Assembly: GCF_042242105.1 (NCBI RefSeq)
Contig: NC_092016.1
Coordinates: forward strand, 9,190,501-9,254,500
Length of the DNA: 64,000 nt
DNA from: Pempheris klunzingeri
Lineage: Eukaryota; Chordata; Actinopteri; Acropomatiformes; Pempheridae
Reading direction: 5' to 3'
The notes below the pieces were generated by a model, which worked only from the letters and a program-made list of their open reading frames with translations, was not told the origin of the DNA and ran no database searches. Numbering within the stretch: the first letter of the stretch is position 1; each line of letters begins with the position of its first letter. Positions 11,943 to 24,064 of the stretch are shown here, piece after piece. The position numbers were made by a program, and so were the translations under genes.

Positions 11943-14900
11943 CTACTGTCCTGCATCAAACAGCTTCTTCCTGCCCTCCATACCAGACATGGCGTCCACG
12001 TTCTTACGCCAGTCAGTCACCTCCTCTTTCTGTGGGGTGAAAAGATGAGTCTGAGTCAGCTCACTGATTAAAACAAGGCTGTTGTGGCCATTTGTCGACC
12101 ATGACTAGGCATGCAATGTTGGGGAATATCGCAATCAAATCAGGTTTATTGCCAAGTAAGTTTTCACATTAACAGGAATTTGCCTTGATGTATTAGTACA
12201 TTATCAAGAAACATCAATATTAGGAATAAAGTAGAGATATTTACAATACAGAATATGAGAAAAATATAATAATGCATGCAATAAAGGGGTGTAGAGAGTG
12301 CAGACAAAGCAAAAAAAAAGGTGGCTATACAATCAATAGTACAATATGATAGAGATGAGTCAAATTGGTAGGCTATAGATAATAGTTAGCCATATTGGTA
12401 TGCTTGTTAATATTAAAAGAAGAATTAGACTCCTGCACTGAACTTGGACAACTAGAGTCTACTTTCTAGTTCTGTGAAAAGGATTTTAACAGTTCAGGTT
12501 TCACATCAGGGTTTCATCTGAAGCTGCTTTAATTAACATGTCACCTTTCTTATCTGTATATACTTGAGAAATGTTTTTGTATTACTGTTAAATATCCTGG
12601 ATTTGGTTGGTAGTTGTTAAATGTGTTTATCTTTTGATAAGTTGGGTGTTTTTAAGGTATGTACCCAGGACTCCAAGCACTGTTACTGAGTGGACTATCC
12701 TCAGTGAATAATCGACTATATAATATAATAATCGAAGTGACAGCACCTAATATTTTGTATAATAAAAAGAAGTTAATGACAGCAGCCCTTACCTTCTCCT
12801 CCTCTTTCTTCACAGTCTTCAGGTTGGCCTTGAAGTCCACAGACTCTTTGACCTTAGCGCCCAGCAGAGCTCCCAGCATGGCGTCAGCAGACACCCTCAC
12901 CCTCCTCAGGTTCGGTCTCTTCATCTTGCCCTTCAGCTCAAAGATCTTCTGACTCAGGTCCTGTATCTTTTTCCCACACAAATGACAAACCCACCTTCAA
13001 CATTACCGTTAAGTTTCCATATATTCAGAACCACTCTTAGAGCACACTTCTTAGACCAAAACAAATGTACGCGATAACTGAGACTACTGATGAGTTTAAA
13101 CAGCGTAATACAGTTGACTTTTTGTGAACAATGGCAAGTGACGAGGTAAGTAGACTGTGCAAAAGCAAGAGGATGTGCATCTTGGCCTTTATTTTAATTA
13201 GTTGAAATATTAATTTTTACAATTATAATGCCACCACTGGGGCCAGTGGCAGACATCTTGGGGGTGGGGGAGAAGGGGATGAGGTGGCAGAAGCAGCTAC
13301 AGGCACTAAGTACACAGATGGAGCAGCTCGAGTGGAGGCAGTGGCGACCGAAGAACAAGGTTTCTTCGGATGTGAAAATTCTAGACGGTCGCCTTCAGCC
13401 AAAAGCTTCAAACTCTTACACGAACTAACAAGCATGCATGGCCACACCGGTGACCAAAGCAAAGGACACACACAGAGGCTGTTTGACTAGATTCTTTGTT
13501 CAGGATGCCATCACTTATCTTTACCTATCAAACAGCTGTTTGCTGCTGTATTATTATTCTGAATGTTATATGTTGGACCTTTAAGATTCACAGTGAATAC
13601 TGGTTATATACACAGTGCATCAGTTTAATTTTTTTATTTGTTTATGCTTAATTTCATGTGAAAAAGGATAAAACTCAAACAGTTATTCACAAATATCACT
13701 TACCTCTGTATTATTTTTCGTCACTTTAGCAGAAATGTCATACCGCTCCTCATCAACCACATCAATTTTCTGGTGTAGCTCTTTGCAAAGATTCTGTGGA
13801 CAGAAACCTTTGGTGTATTAGATGTTTTCTGAATTTGTTTGAATGCAACTGGTCTGGATCACATAATGGAATTCTGATGCTGAAGGGAACAATGCACGGA
13901 GACAGTTTAACGTGTGTACGATGTGTACATTTGTTGTTTCATTTGTATGATTATTCCAATGACTTGGCTGTGTATAGTTTTCATTGGAGGTTCTTTCTAA
14001 TGGGCACTAGTTAAACTGTGAAGTATGAGATTTTGTTTATGACAAGAGGCATTGCTGTTGAGGTTTTCAAATGTCATTTTTTAATGCTTTGAACACCACA
14101 CATTTAAATTACATTCACTTTGATTGTATTTGCGCGACAGCAGAAGAGCTAGGGCTGGGCGATAAGACAATCTCGATACGGGATCATGATCAAATTTATG
14201 TTAATGAGGATGATAAACTCTGGACATTTTTTTTACTCAGCGTTGTTAGATCTAACAGCATGCCGCACAGCAGAAATAAACACGACAACAACCAGTCAGT
14301 CTGAGCGACTGTGAAAGTGAATTATCCTCCAAAGCTGAGGAAACTGTTGACATTAAAGGTAACGCAGCGTCAACTGTGTGAAAATTGTTTGGATATCTCA
14401 AAGATGGTCTGCAAAATTTGCTGTCAGTTGGCACCAACCAAGACAGGAAACAACTTTCACACTGAGAGTACACATTACTATTCTCTGGTTTCTTCAGGCT
14501 GCAGTCATTATTAGGATACTCTTTTAACTGCAGCAAAAATGATTATGATCATATTTTTGCCATATCACCCAGTCCCAGTGAGCGATATCCCCAAACCTCT
14601 GAAAATAAAACCAGAACTAATTGCTTGTGGCTAGATACCACTAAGAGTAGCTGGGAGAAAGTGATTTGGCTTTGACTTTTAAAGTGATTAGACATGTGAT
14701 TTAATTTGGACTTTCTTTAGACCTAAAACTAAAAAAAGTCCTTATGTGGATGAAAAATGCTCCAGTGATAAATGTACCTGTAGATCCTGCAAAGACATGC
14801 CTGACATCTGGAGTGCTGGGACTCTGTCAGCGAGGGTCCTCTCTCGTTCATCTTTTCTGATTTGCTTTTCACTCTCCAGCATCGTCATGGCCTTCTTTAG

Positions 14901-15996
14901 TAGTTTGGTCTGGTACGCACAACAAAATAACACCTCAGTCAGACAGACAATGTATGGTTTACAGCTGTTAAACAATGTATATTCCTACAGCATGAATTAA
15001 TTAGATTATTATAGCATTAATGCAAAACTAGCACAGAGTTACACATCAAATACCTTCAAGAACAGTCTGCGAGATGCAGAGATTTTTGGCTTCGGTTTCT
15101 GGGAAAGAAGATGGTACACATGTCAGATTAATGGCAAAACATTTAAAGTGTGCAGTACAAAAGTACAATTTCCCAGTGGTCATTTTTATGTACATGCAGT
15201 CATTTTAGTCATTATATGATTCAACAAGCACAATGAAAGTCAACATGTATAGTGCTGACTATAGTCTGTGTAGAATTTGACTTCTGTACTTTTTTGTATT
15301 GTAACTTTCTGTTCATTTTTTTTTAGATTATATTGTATCCATCCCATCCATCCATCCATTATCTATACCGCTTATCTTTAAGAGTCACAGGGGAACTGGA
15401 GCCAATCCCAGCTGACATTGGGTGAGAGGTGGTATACACCCTGGAGTGGTCGCCAGTCAATCACCGGTTCAATACACGGAGACAGACAGCCGTTCATGCT
15501 CACATTCACACCTCTGGGCAATTTAGTCACCAATAATCTAATCTGCATGGCTTTGGACTGTGGGGGGGGCGCAGTACCTGGCGAGAACCCATGCAAGTGA
15601 GCACGGGGATAACATGCAAACTCCACACAGAAAGGCCCCAGGTTCAAAGTGCAAACCGCATTTTTACTGGTCAGAAACTGGAGCCTTCTTGCGCTGAGGC
15701 AACAATGCAGACCCCAGCACTGATGTGCTGCCCATGATATTATATACATGAGTTAAAGTACAGTCTTGAAGATCTCTGTTTTGTTCTCTTTGGCGGAACC
15801 TATGGCCACAGCCATATTTAGCCACATTTAGACACAGTACAATCAACTCACCGAAGGACTGTTCAGTTTGGAGGTGATGCCCATAATTCAAGAAGAGAAA
15901 GAGAAAAGTTGTAATTTGTTACAGTTTTTGAATTTCACACTTTGGTCATGGTTTACTTTAGTTTTAGTTTAGTTAAGGTACTTACGCTTCAGACAT
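11943..15996 (-). CDS. tnni1-like: Troponin I, slow skeletal type, copy A
   Basis: Seven coding exons on the minus strand: 15996-15986 (11 bases, MSEA start), 15858-15852 (a 7-base microexon), 15098-15054, 14909-14778, 13793-13704, 12966-12793 and 12029-11943. Joined they keep frame and give about 181 residues, the usual TnI length. TnI is the inhibitory subunit of the thin-filament troponin complex. The N-terminus [13 protein letters not shown] matches slow rather than fast TnI. The TnT-binding segment has [18 protein letters not shown]. The inhibitory and switch region reads [19 protein letters not shown] followed by GALLGAKVK. The C-terminus is [20 protein letters not shown]. The sixth exon may instead start at 12960, which would drop two residues (IQ); homology with the other copies favours 12966. 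An acceptor at 16021/16020 precedes the ATG, so an untranslated exon lies upstream. Confidence 0.93.
12125..12420. repeat. Degenerate interspersed repeat (LINE-tail-like) in intron
   Basis: The words ATCAGGTTTATTGCCAAGTA and CACATTAACAGGAATTTGCC followed by AT-rich tract match, from memory, a very common fish repeat that often forms the 3' end of LINE copies. It lies in the last intron of troponin I copy A. Confidence 0.5.
14151..14576 (+). mobile_element. Degenerate hAT-like element with BED-finger remnant
   Basis: The termini are inverted: GGGCTGGGCGATA at the left and TATCACCCAGTCCC at the right. Between them the plus strand encodes a broken BED-type zinc finger: one frame reads KLFGYLKDG after an in-frame stop at a normally tryptophan position, and after a frame change [17 protein letters not shown]. 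In ZBED1-like hAT proteins these segments form one finger. No catalytic part of the transposase remains. The element sits in an intron of troponin I copy A and does not touch coding exons. Family assignment is from memory of the motif, not a search. Confidence 0.55.
15337..15740. repeat. Abundant teleost interspersed repeat copy
   Basis: A CATC-rich start (CATCCATCCATCCATTATCT) leads into phrases typical of a very common fish repeat: GCTGACATTGGGTGAGAGG, TGGTCGCCAGTCAATCAC, CACATTCACACCTCTGGGC, GCATGGCTTTGGACTGTGG and AACTCCACACAGAAAGGCCC. It lies in the intron between the microexon and the third coding exon of copy A. I recognise the repeat but not its formal class. Confidence 0.7.
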
Positions 15997-16805
15997 GGTT
16001 GCAATTCTGTGTGTCTGCCCTAAAAAAGAAAGAAAGGAACATTTTTAATGTAATATACAAATATCTCAGCTCATTTACTGTGACAAGAAAAAAACAAATT
16101 AAGGAAAACTGACTTCTTCTCACACAGTATATCCTACATACTGTAGGTTGCAGCTCCATAGCAGGGGACACAAACAATGTATGACTTTGTCTAAAGGTCA
16201 AACCGATGGCTGAAAAAATACTCTTTAAAACAGAGTCTAAAATAGTTTTATCTAACAAATAATTACCCGGCAAGTCATCACTCAAGACCATGGAGGTTTT
16301 TTATATACATTTTTTAATAACTTTCAACTTAATAAGCCAAAATTCTTCAATTGCAGATCATTACATTGAAACGACGCAACAACATTAGAAGTAATGGGAA
16401 TAGGTTGCAGAGAAGAACGCATAAATCAAAACAAAACTGGGATGTGTTATTTATATCCTCAATTTAGGCAGATCAGAGGAAGACAGCTGATCTCAAACCT
16501 GAAGTGAAAAAAAACCTTTCCTCCTTCACTCACATGTAAGATGATTCCTTTTTAGAAAGCTTTGATTTGATTGAAAACATGACATACATTTGTAAGAAAG
16601 CACAACCTGCATTAACATGAATGTTGTTTCCGAGGAAAATTAAAACACATTATTTGAATACTGTTTAATCTGTAGTAGAACCAGTTTTCTCAACTCCCAA
16701 CAGCATTTTTAATAGAAAACATTAATTTAGTGTTTCATCCCTTCATATTCTGTGAAATTTCAAAATAAAACTCCTTACCTTATACAGTAGGTGACAAATA
16801 CTCAC

Positions 16806-16900
16806 AGGCGTCTTTTCCTGAGACGAGAAGGGCAGAAAGACGGTAGATATATAGATTCTAGCGCTCATGTGAGTGGCTCACTAAAATAGCCCCTCTGTCC
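16806..16900 (-). promoter_or_regulatory. Promoter and first exon of troponin I copy A
   Basis: On the minus strand the order is GGACAG (16900-16895), CTATTTTAG (16889-16881), an inverted repeat GTGAGCCACTCAC, an E-box CACATG, and then a TATATA box (16852-16847). A splice donor (CGCCT|GTGAGT) ends a short untranslated exon at 16806. CTATTTTAG is one base short of the MEF2 consensus. The same block with the same spacing precedes the other three copies. Confidence 0.75.
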
Positions 16901-17727
16901 TCACCATTCTTGCACTGCTTCTTTGACATCCCATATGTATGAGGTGTGAAAGTTCCTACTTGGACTTCCCACCTGTGATGCTTTCTTAGTGACTCCATGT
17001 CCTCACTAAGGAGGAGAGGGTGAAGTTTGAAGGTGCTTTTATCCAATGTTACAGTATGTGTGTGAAATTAAAGTTGATCCCACATACAATCCAAATCGAT
17101 TAAGAGATCACACACTGGAGGAGAACAGTGGCAGGATTGTTATCTTTTCACTTAGAGAACATCGTCTCATGTTTGTATCAAGTGCATGAACCAAATGTGA
17201 AGATAACGCACTCCCACTGCAATAACTTAAACAAAGACTGCAATCATACTATTTCATTATATTTTTAATAGCCAATAAATTTGAACTTTCTGACAAACAA
17301 AATGGCAAGACATCAGATAACACACTAGCAGATAATTTAACAATATTTCTCTACTATCAACATATTATACTGTGGGTTGTCAAGTGTTTAAGAGTATCCT
17401 GTGATGGTTTGAAAGAGTCATGCTGCCATCGTGAGGCTGCAGAGGAGAATTACTGCTAAAAGTCACTGCGTCATGAGTACAAAGCAAAAGAAAAATAAAT
17501 TCCCTGATGTGAAATACTGACGTGAATGTAATTATCAGTAAAATTAAGCCTTCAGTTGCTCTTCAGATAAACAGCTTTTGCATTATTTCTGTAAAATCAC
17601 AACAAAGAAGACTATTTTAAGGGTGTTACCTCCTGCGGTTCACAAATAGATACGTAAGTACAGACGGTAAGTAATGTTAAGAATTCAATGTAAGAAGAAG
17701 ATCTCTCAAACAAAAGGAAATGTGTCT

Positions 17728-20179
17728 TTAGTTGCCGGAGGCATCAAACAGCTTCTTCCTGCCCTCCATACCAGACATGGCCTCCACGTTCTTACGCCAG
17801 TCAGTCACCTCCTCCTTCTGTTGGAAACATTACCCAACATGGATGCATGTCCATGTCCAAGATAACAACGATAATTTGACCAAAAATACCTGAAAGTTTC
17901 TGAGACACTAAAGTAAACGCCAGGCTTACCTTTTCTTCCTCCTTCTTGACCGTTTTGAGGTTGGCCTTGAAGTCGATGGACTCCTTGTGTTTGGAGCCCA
18001 GCAGGACGCTCAGCATGGCCTCGGCTGAGATCTTCACTTTCTTCAGCGTCGGTTTCTTGAACTTACTCTGGATCTCAATGATTTTCAGGTTCATTTCGTC
18101 AATCTGGCCAGGGGATCATGGGATAGAAAGGATTGTGCTGTTGCCAAATCAAGTAGATTAAATTACCCACATTGCTATTTATTCATTTGATGAATACAAT
18201 GTAGGAGGAAGCTTCCAAGATTGTTATGGATTTTTGTACATTGGGATTTATCATTAGATCCACTTGTAAGAGAGCTGAAAGGTCACTGTTAACTCCAGAA
18301 ACAGTAATTTAATGAAATTTGTTGACTTCCAAGTTTTTAAAGTTCTCCCTTGCAGATGGAGTTTACTCAAATGAAGCCAGATGTTGTTAAAATCTCCAGA
18401 GAAAAACAATAAGTGGATCTTGATTTAAAATGTTTATGTCAAACTAATCCTAAATTATTTAGATTTTGTAATGAACACCTATATACAGTATACTGTGCTT
18501 TTCCTTTTAGGTGTAGGGAGCAACACAAATGTTCAAGTGATCAGATTCCCCTAAAGTTAACAGCTTTTACAGGCTGAGAATAGCCAGTACAAAGTGACAG
18601 AAACTATAAATGAATAAAATATGCAGAGAAAACAATTTTTACTTGCTGTTGTTGCATGTTTATTAACCTGTGGTCAGAAGGTAATATTTGTTTCATTGGT
18701 ACTGAACGCCATATTTGATGTATAGCCAATCTTGGCCCAGTGTATCATTGTTCTAACCCTAATATAGACGGTAAATGTCACCGCGTGGGTGTTAATCGGC
18801 TCTAAACAAATTAGAAGTCCATCATTTACGGCTGTGTTGAATCTTGGTCTAAGTCGTCATAATAACGTGACTCTTCGCTCGTGAGTGATTACAGTGGCGC
18901 AGGTTGTGTTCACAGCCAACTCACAGCATACTCCTCCCAGCATACTGCTGATGCTGTAAAACACAACTGTGAACTGTGTTGACTCCCACAGTATTTGGAG
19001 GCTCTATTTGGTGCTGTAGTAAAGTCAGAGTGTCTCCTCAAAGAAGAAGGTCAGACTTTTATGTCTGTTATGTCGTGTTATTCTCAGTGTTGCCACTTGG
19101 AGGCAATGTCTTTTCATTTTTAGCTGTTATGTGTTGCAAACCTATCTTGCTTTAAGAAACGTCCATATGCATAATTTTATCTTCCCACTCACTCTTTACA
19201 AGCTCACCTCCTTCTGGTTTTTGGATACCTTCAGACCAATATCATACCGCTCCTCATCTACAACATCAATCTTGTGGTGCAAGTCTTTGCAAATTTCCTG
19301 TAAAAAAGTAAAAGACACCCTCTAGTGGTACTAGAATATAACAGTAACTCAAATGATTGTAAAACAGATTATACTGATATGAAATACCATCAGATCTTGC
19401 AAAGACAGACCAGACAGATTGAGAGGAGGAACTCTTTCTGCCAGAGTAGCTTCTTTTTCCTGCTTCAGCTGCTCCTTCTCCTCCTGCAGCATCTGTGCAG
19501 CAGTTGTCAACAGTCTAATCTGAGGAAAAAATCAAAATGAATAGATGAAAAACACCTTTTTCTCTTTCACTTTCTTTTTTCACTCTTTTTTCACCCATGA
19601 ATGTGACACATTCCTCTAAAAACATGAATTCTCAACACGCATCACAGCCATTTCTAATGTTACAGGATACTTTACACAACACTTCATGCTGGTTAATGAC
19701 CTTGAAATGCACAATGATGTGCCTTCTGACATCTTATATGAAAATGCAATTGATCATTATAAATAAATTGAAGACAAATACACAGATAGAAAAAAATACA
19801 TCAAAACATCCTAAATATAGACAAAACCTACCTTTAACCCCAGCCTTCGAGAGGAGGAAATCTTGGATTTTTTCTAGAATTTACACATTAAAATATTAAT
19901 TGTAAAAATATTAATAAACCATTACAATATTCATCTATCTCTGTATATATACTATATATACCATCACATTTGCAAGCATGATTTTATGGCCTTAATAGAC
20001 AAATGGAGGATTGAAAAAAAGATGTATGATAGACACTTACAGGTCTGCAGGAGCATTAAGAAGAGGGAGAAAAGAATATTTGCTCAATGAATATAAATAC
20101 ATAGTTTACAGTATACTTTGGAGCTATCAATGAACACATTCAAATAAACCAAAAGTGATTATACTCACGCATCAGCCAT
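17728..20179 (-). CDS. tnni1-like: Troponin I, slow skeletal type, copy B
   Basis: Seven coding exons on the minus strand: 20179-20169 (start MADA), 20044-20041 (4-base microexon ACCT), 19873-19832, 19519-19388, 19297-19208, 18103-17930 and 17817-17728. They join in phase to 180 residues. The N-terminal segment is MADAPKKSKISSSRRLGLK. The inhibitory region is unusual: SKFKKPTLKKVKISAEAML, with serine where most TnIs have glycine and lysines where they have arginines, followed by the classical LLGSKHK. The C-terminus ends RKKLFDASGN, unlike FDAGQ in copies A and C. The TnT-binding exon has [18 protein letters not shown]. The acceptor at 20201/20200 shows an untranslated exon before the ATG. 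All splice sites are GT-AG. Confidence 0.93.
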
Positions 20180-20764
20180 GATTGTCTTAGATTCCCAAAC
20201 TAGAATTGGAAAAGTAAAAGAAAATGTAAACTGTGATCTTCTCAAATTTAAACCACTATGCGTTAAATTGCAAACAGAATTTCCTTCACCTTTAACACCT
20301 GTGTGCTGAAAATTGATGATGTCGTTAACCTCAAAGTATGCCACCCACTCCAAACATTCATTGGCTAATTAAAGCTGGTTGCACAAAGTTATTTACTGCT
20401 CACTCAATTGCATTTCGCAATTTAAGGCGGGTTGGACTATTTTATGTACAAAACAAGTAGTCATAATTAGTGATTGTCTTTTGTCAGTTACAGAACATGT
20501 AATCAAAGATAGATATAGGTTATAGAACAGATATAGATATTGGACTTTTATTTTTCTCCTCATTCATGAGGGATTCAAATGAAAATTCACAAGAATTGAA
20601 TAAACTGTTATTGCAGTTTCAAATACATCTAAATGACTTAATTGCTGTTTCACACGCATGCATTTCCACAGGATAGAATACTATAAACACAATAACTTCA
20701 AAAGCACATCTGTCATATACAAAGTTTCAAATAGCTGAGTTAGTGCATGTGGTAACAACTGACA

Positions 20765-20840
20765 ATTCAATTCAATACAACTTCATTAATCCATGAAGGG
20801 AATTGGTTTTGCGCATAAGTAAAAACAAACAGGAAACAGA
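20765..20840. repeat. Short fragment of an interspersed repeat
   Basis: AATTCAATACAACTTCATT and AATCCATGAAGGGAATTG resemble the common fish LINE-tail sequence 'TTTATTAATCCCTGAAGGGAAATTG'. It lies between the first two exons of troponin I copy B. Confidence 0.4.
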
Positions 20841-21232
20841 CATAAATACAGACAGACAATAACAAGCCAAAGAGCTGTTTGGGACTTTAAATGAACTGGA
20901 AAAACAAACAAATAAGGCGGACAGGCATTTACTTATTTCAGTTCAACTTTGAAAGCATGTGTGTCACATGTTAAGTTTCACAGTGCTCAGTCAGTGCATG
21001 TGTTAACATAACTGACAAGAGTCTCCGCATAGGTGGCAAAAAAGGTGAGTGGCCAGATAATCCAAAGGCATGCAAAATGACAGTGATCAATTTGCTGTTA
21101 ATCTTAATCACAAGATTATCCAAATTAACAAAGGAATGATAAAATACTACAGACTGAATTAGAGATTTTAGTCATTGCATTAAACTCACAGCATGCTGAC
21201 ATATAAGATGTAGAATATTAAAAACTCTGTAC

Positions 21233-21388
21233 CTTCTTGAAGCTGAACAACTCCTTGAGCTGCACCTCAAAACTGATGAGGGAGGGAGGCAGCAATCGAC
21301 TTTCTGAGAGACGATGATGGAGAATAATCAATCAAATTTATAGTGTCTGTGCCAAATGTGAATGTCTCACTAAAATAGACTCCTGTCC
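21233..21388 (-). promoter_or_regulatory. Promoter and first exon of troponin I copy B
   Basis: Minus-strand order: GGACAG (21388-21383), CTATTTTAG (21378-21370), near-inverted repeat GTGAGACATTCAC, then a TATAAA box (21342-21337) at the same spacing as in copy A. A donor (AAGAAG|GTACAG) closes an untranslated first exon at 21233. A start site near 21310 is estimated from the TATA box. Confidence 0.75.
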
Positions 21389-24060
21389 GTGCTACTGCTA
21401 CCGTCTCTCCACCAACAAGTGACATTGACTGTTGCACATACGTCACCACAATATTCAGACAAGAAAGGAGGTAATAAAACTTCATTCATGAGCATTTGGC
21501 CATCTTGGTTGTGGTTTTGACAACACCTGTTGGTGGAAGTGACAGTGAGCATTTAAAGAGGTGAACACATTAATGCTGGGTCAGTGTCACACATTCACAT
21601 TTGACCAGGGCCAGCTTGTTGGAGTTTGGATCAAGTTGTCAAGAAGGACAGAAAGGAGAAATCAGCATAGTATTCACTTGTCCTGCACCTCTATTTATAG
21701 AACAGGAAGCACTGTCCAAGAGCGGACCTGGGCCGTCTCAAGATGTCCATCTATAGACATCGAACAGTGTCGCTAACTGTGACTGAAGAGGTTTAATTAT
21801 CCATTCCCATATTGTCGTGGCCACATCAGTTGTATGTCTTTAATCTGAACATGATAGTCATTGCTTTGTTCATAGCAATTTGCAAATTCACCCATACTCA
21901 CACTTTTAAAACAAAGTGCAGAAAATGAATGAGAAAGAAAGCATGTTTTCTATTTAAATAAAGACAGCAGTGTTGTAGTGATCTATTTGCTTGGACCACT
22001 TGCTGCTGTTTTAAAAACTGTTGCTTATTGCTTATCACCTTCCATCAATTCAAATGGAGCCATTTTCTTCACATTCGCCTCATTATTGCAAAAAAATCAG
22101 AAGTATAATGTTCAGTGCTCGTCTTCCATCCACCTTACTGAATGTACATCACTGTTCCTTTGCATGTGTGTGGTCACTTTTGTCGCCTTATAACTCATTA
22201 CAGGACCACCTTGAAGGAAAGAACAAAGCCAAATGTTGGTTAGGTTTTATTTCGGGGAGTAGAGGAACGAGGACAGGTGCTGGTCAGGGCTTGTTGGTTT
22301 GTAAACTGAGCTGGCCAGAGTTCAATCTGCGTCATTGTTGTAACGGGGAGTCAAATGATCAGTCCCTCAAAGGGCTGCGACCCATGCCCTCATATAAGAA
22401 TAGCTAATAATTAAACAAGAATAGTAGAGAGCAAACCTTGGGTCAAATACTGTCTTTAGATCTAGTGTTCTTCTTCTACTAGTTGCGTTAATGGATCGAT
22501 TTAGAATCGGACGTCCATAAAGATGGGATACTCCAAAGAGACAGATTAAAGAAAAATGGTCAAAGCAGATGCAGAAGAGGCTGAGATATCCCAGCCGCTG
22601 GTCTCTCTTATCATTCTGGAGAGTTGAATCACTATTTTTGTCATCTTGGGTATTTGGAGCAGTTCGTTATCAAGTGAAACATATGGATAGCTTCCTTTGA
22701 ATTTGCAGAGATGGCGGCTTCACAGCAATTTTGCCAACATTTTATTTTCCACATTTTTTTTTATTGTCATCAAAGGGGAGAAATTCCTGAAAACTCGAGG
22801 TTTGAGAATCAAGGCTGACAAACATTAGCATGGCATTAGAGCCCTGTCTGGTAAACTCCCACATCTTTCAAACTTCACTCCTCCAGTTTATAACACACAC
22901 TTTGTGTTCCAGCAGTTAACTAGTTAACTGACTTTTATGTGTAAATCAATGGTGTTCCCTCATAACATGGAATGATTTTCCAAATGAGAAGTAGTGTTGA
23001 GAAGCAGAAACTCACGACATCACCCAAGGCTCATGGTACTCAAAGGAGGTTTGAATTAAAGCATTTACTAAATTGCATTGCTGTTTTAACACACTGGAAG
23101 GAGGTTATTATCATGACTAGGACTGCAGGGAATGATTTCTTTTCATTACTGATTTATCTGATGATTATTTTATGGTTTAATTGATTAATCATTTGATTTA
23201 GGAAACTGAATTTAAATGTTTTGGAAATAATCTATTTACTATCATATTAGACAAATAAAATGAGCTAATCTGGAACTATCAGGGTTTTTTGCTTTAAAGA
23301 TGATTAAACAATTAATTGCTAATCACAATTGCTGCCAATGAATTTATTCAGTCTTCTAATTTATTCAGTTGTTGTTCTGTTTTTTAAGCGTAATAATAGT
23401 GTTAATTGGCTCTGTGTGCTCCTGCTGCTCCCTTGTTGTCTCACTGAGGGGTTTACTGCAGCCCTGAACCTGCGACCTCTCTTATTTTTGGACGTTTGCA
23501 GTTCTCTAAGTGAACTTTATGTCTGATTTGATTTACAAAGATGATTTAACAAGTTTGTTCTCTGCTGCTGCTGTTGACAACTGCAAAGTCCTGGAAGTGT
23601 CACTACCATCAGACTGATATTGTGTCCCAATCTAGTGTCAAGAAGCAACTCAGATGAAAAAGTAGATATTTAAAAAGAAAAGTACAGCATCGGTTTTCTG
23701 CATTAATCACAAGTATTTATTATCATGACGTAAACCAACCTTTTCCAGGCTTTTTAAGATCAAGACTCAGCAAATTTCACTATATTTTTTATCTGTTATG
23801 AAAGTGTAGACAAGTAAACATTTAAAGTTTTCCAAGCACCAACATCACAAAACGACAACAGAATGCAGCTCATTTACATTCAAAATATTCACAATTCCCC
23901 ACAAGTCCTTTGAATCAGAATATTTTTGGATAATGTAAAAGTCTATATGCACACTTACACATACCCACAGACTATTGACTTATTATTGTGAGCAGTGACA
24001 TTATCTTTATTTTTCTCTCTATTCTTGTCAGCATTCATATTTAAAATGTCCATTAATATA
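21389..24060. other. Spacer between troponin I copies B and C
   Basis: No coding exon is supported. A fragment around 23125-23320, with ATTGATTAATCATTTGATT, resembles the common fish repeat that begins GGGCTGCAACTAACGATTA. The rest is ordinary AT-rich sequence. The left end carries DNA upstream of copy B's promoter, the right end the 3' untranslated region of copy C. Confidence 0.45.
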
Positions 24061-24064
24061 CAGT

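Noticed and set aside
12652-12981. Reading troponin copy A exon 6 as a single-exon gene starting MCGKK
   Set aside because: The upstream residues come from intron sequence; the acceptor and homology with the other three copies define the exon instead.
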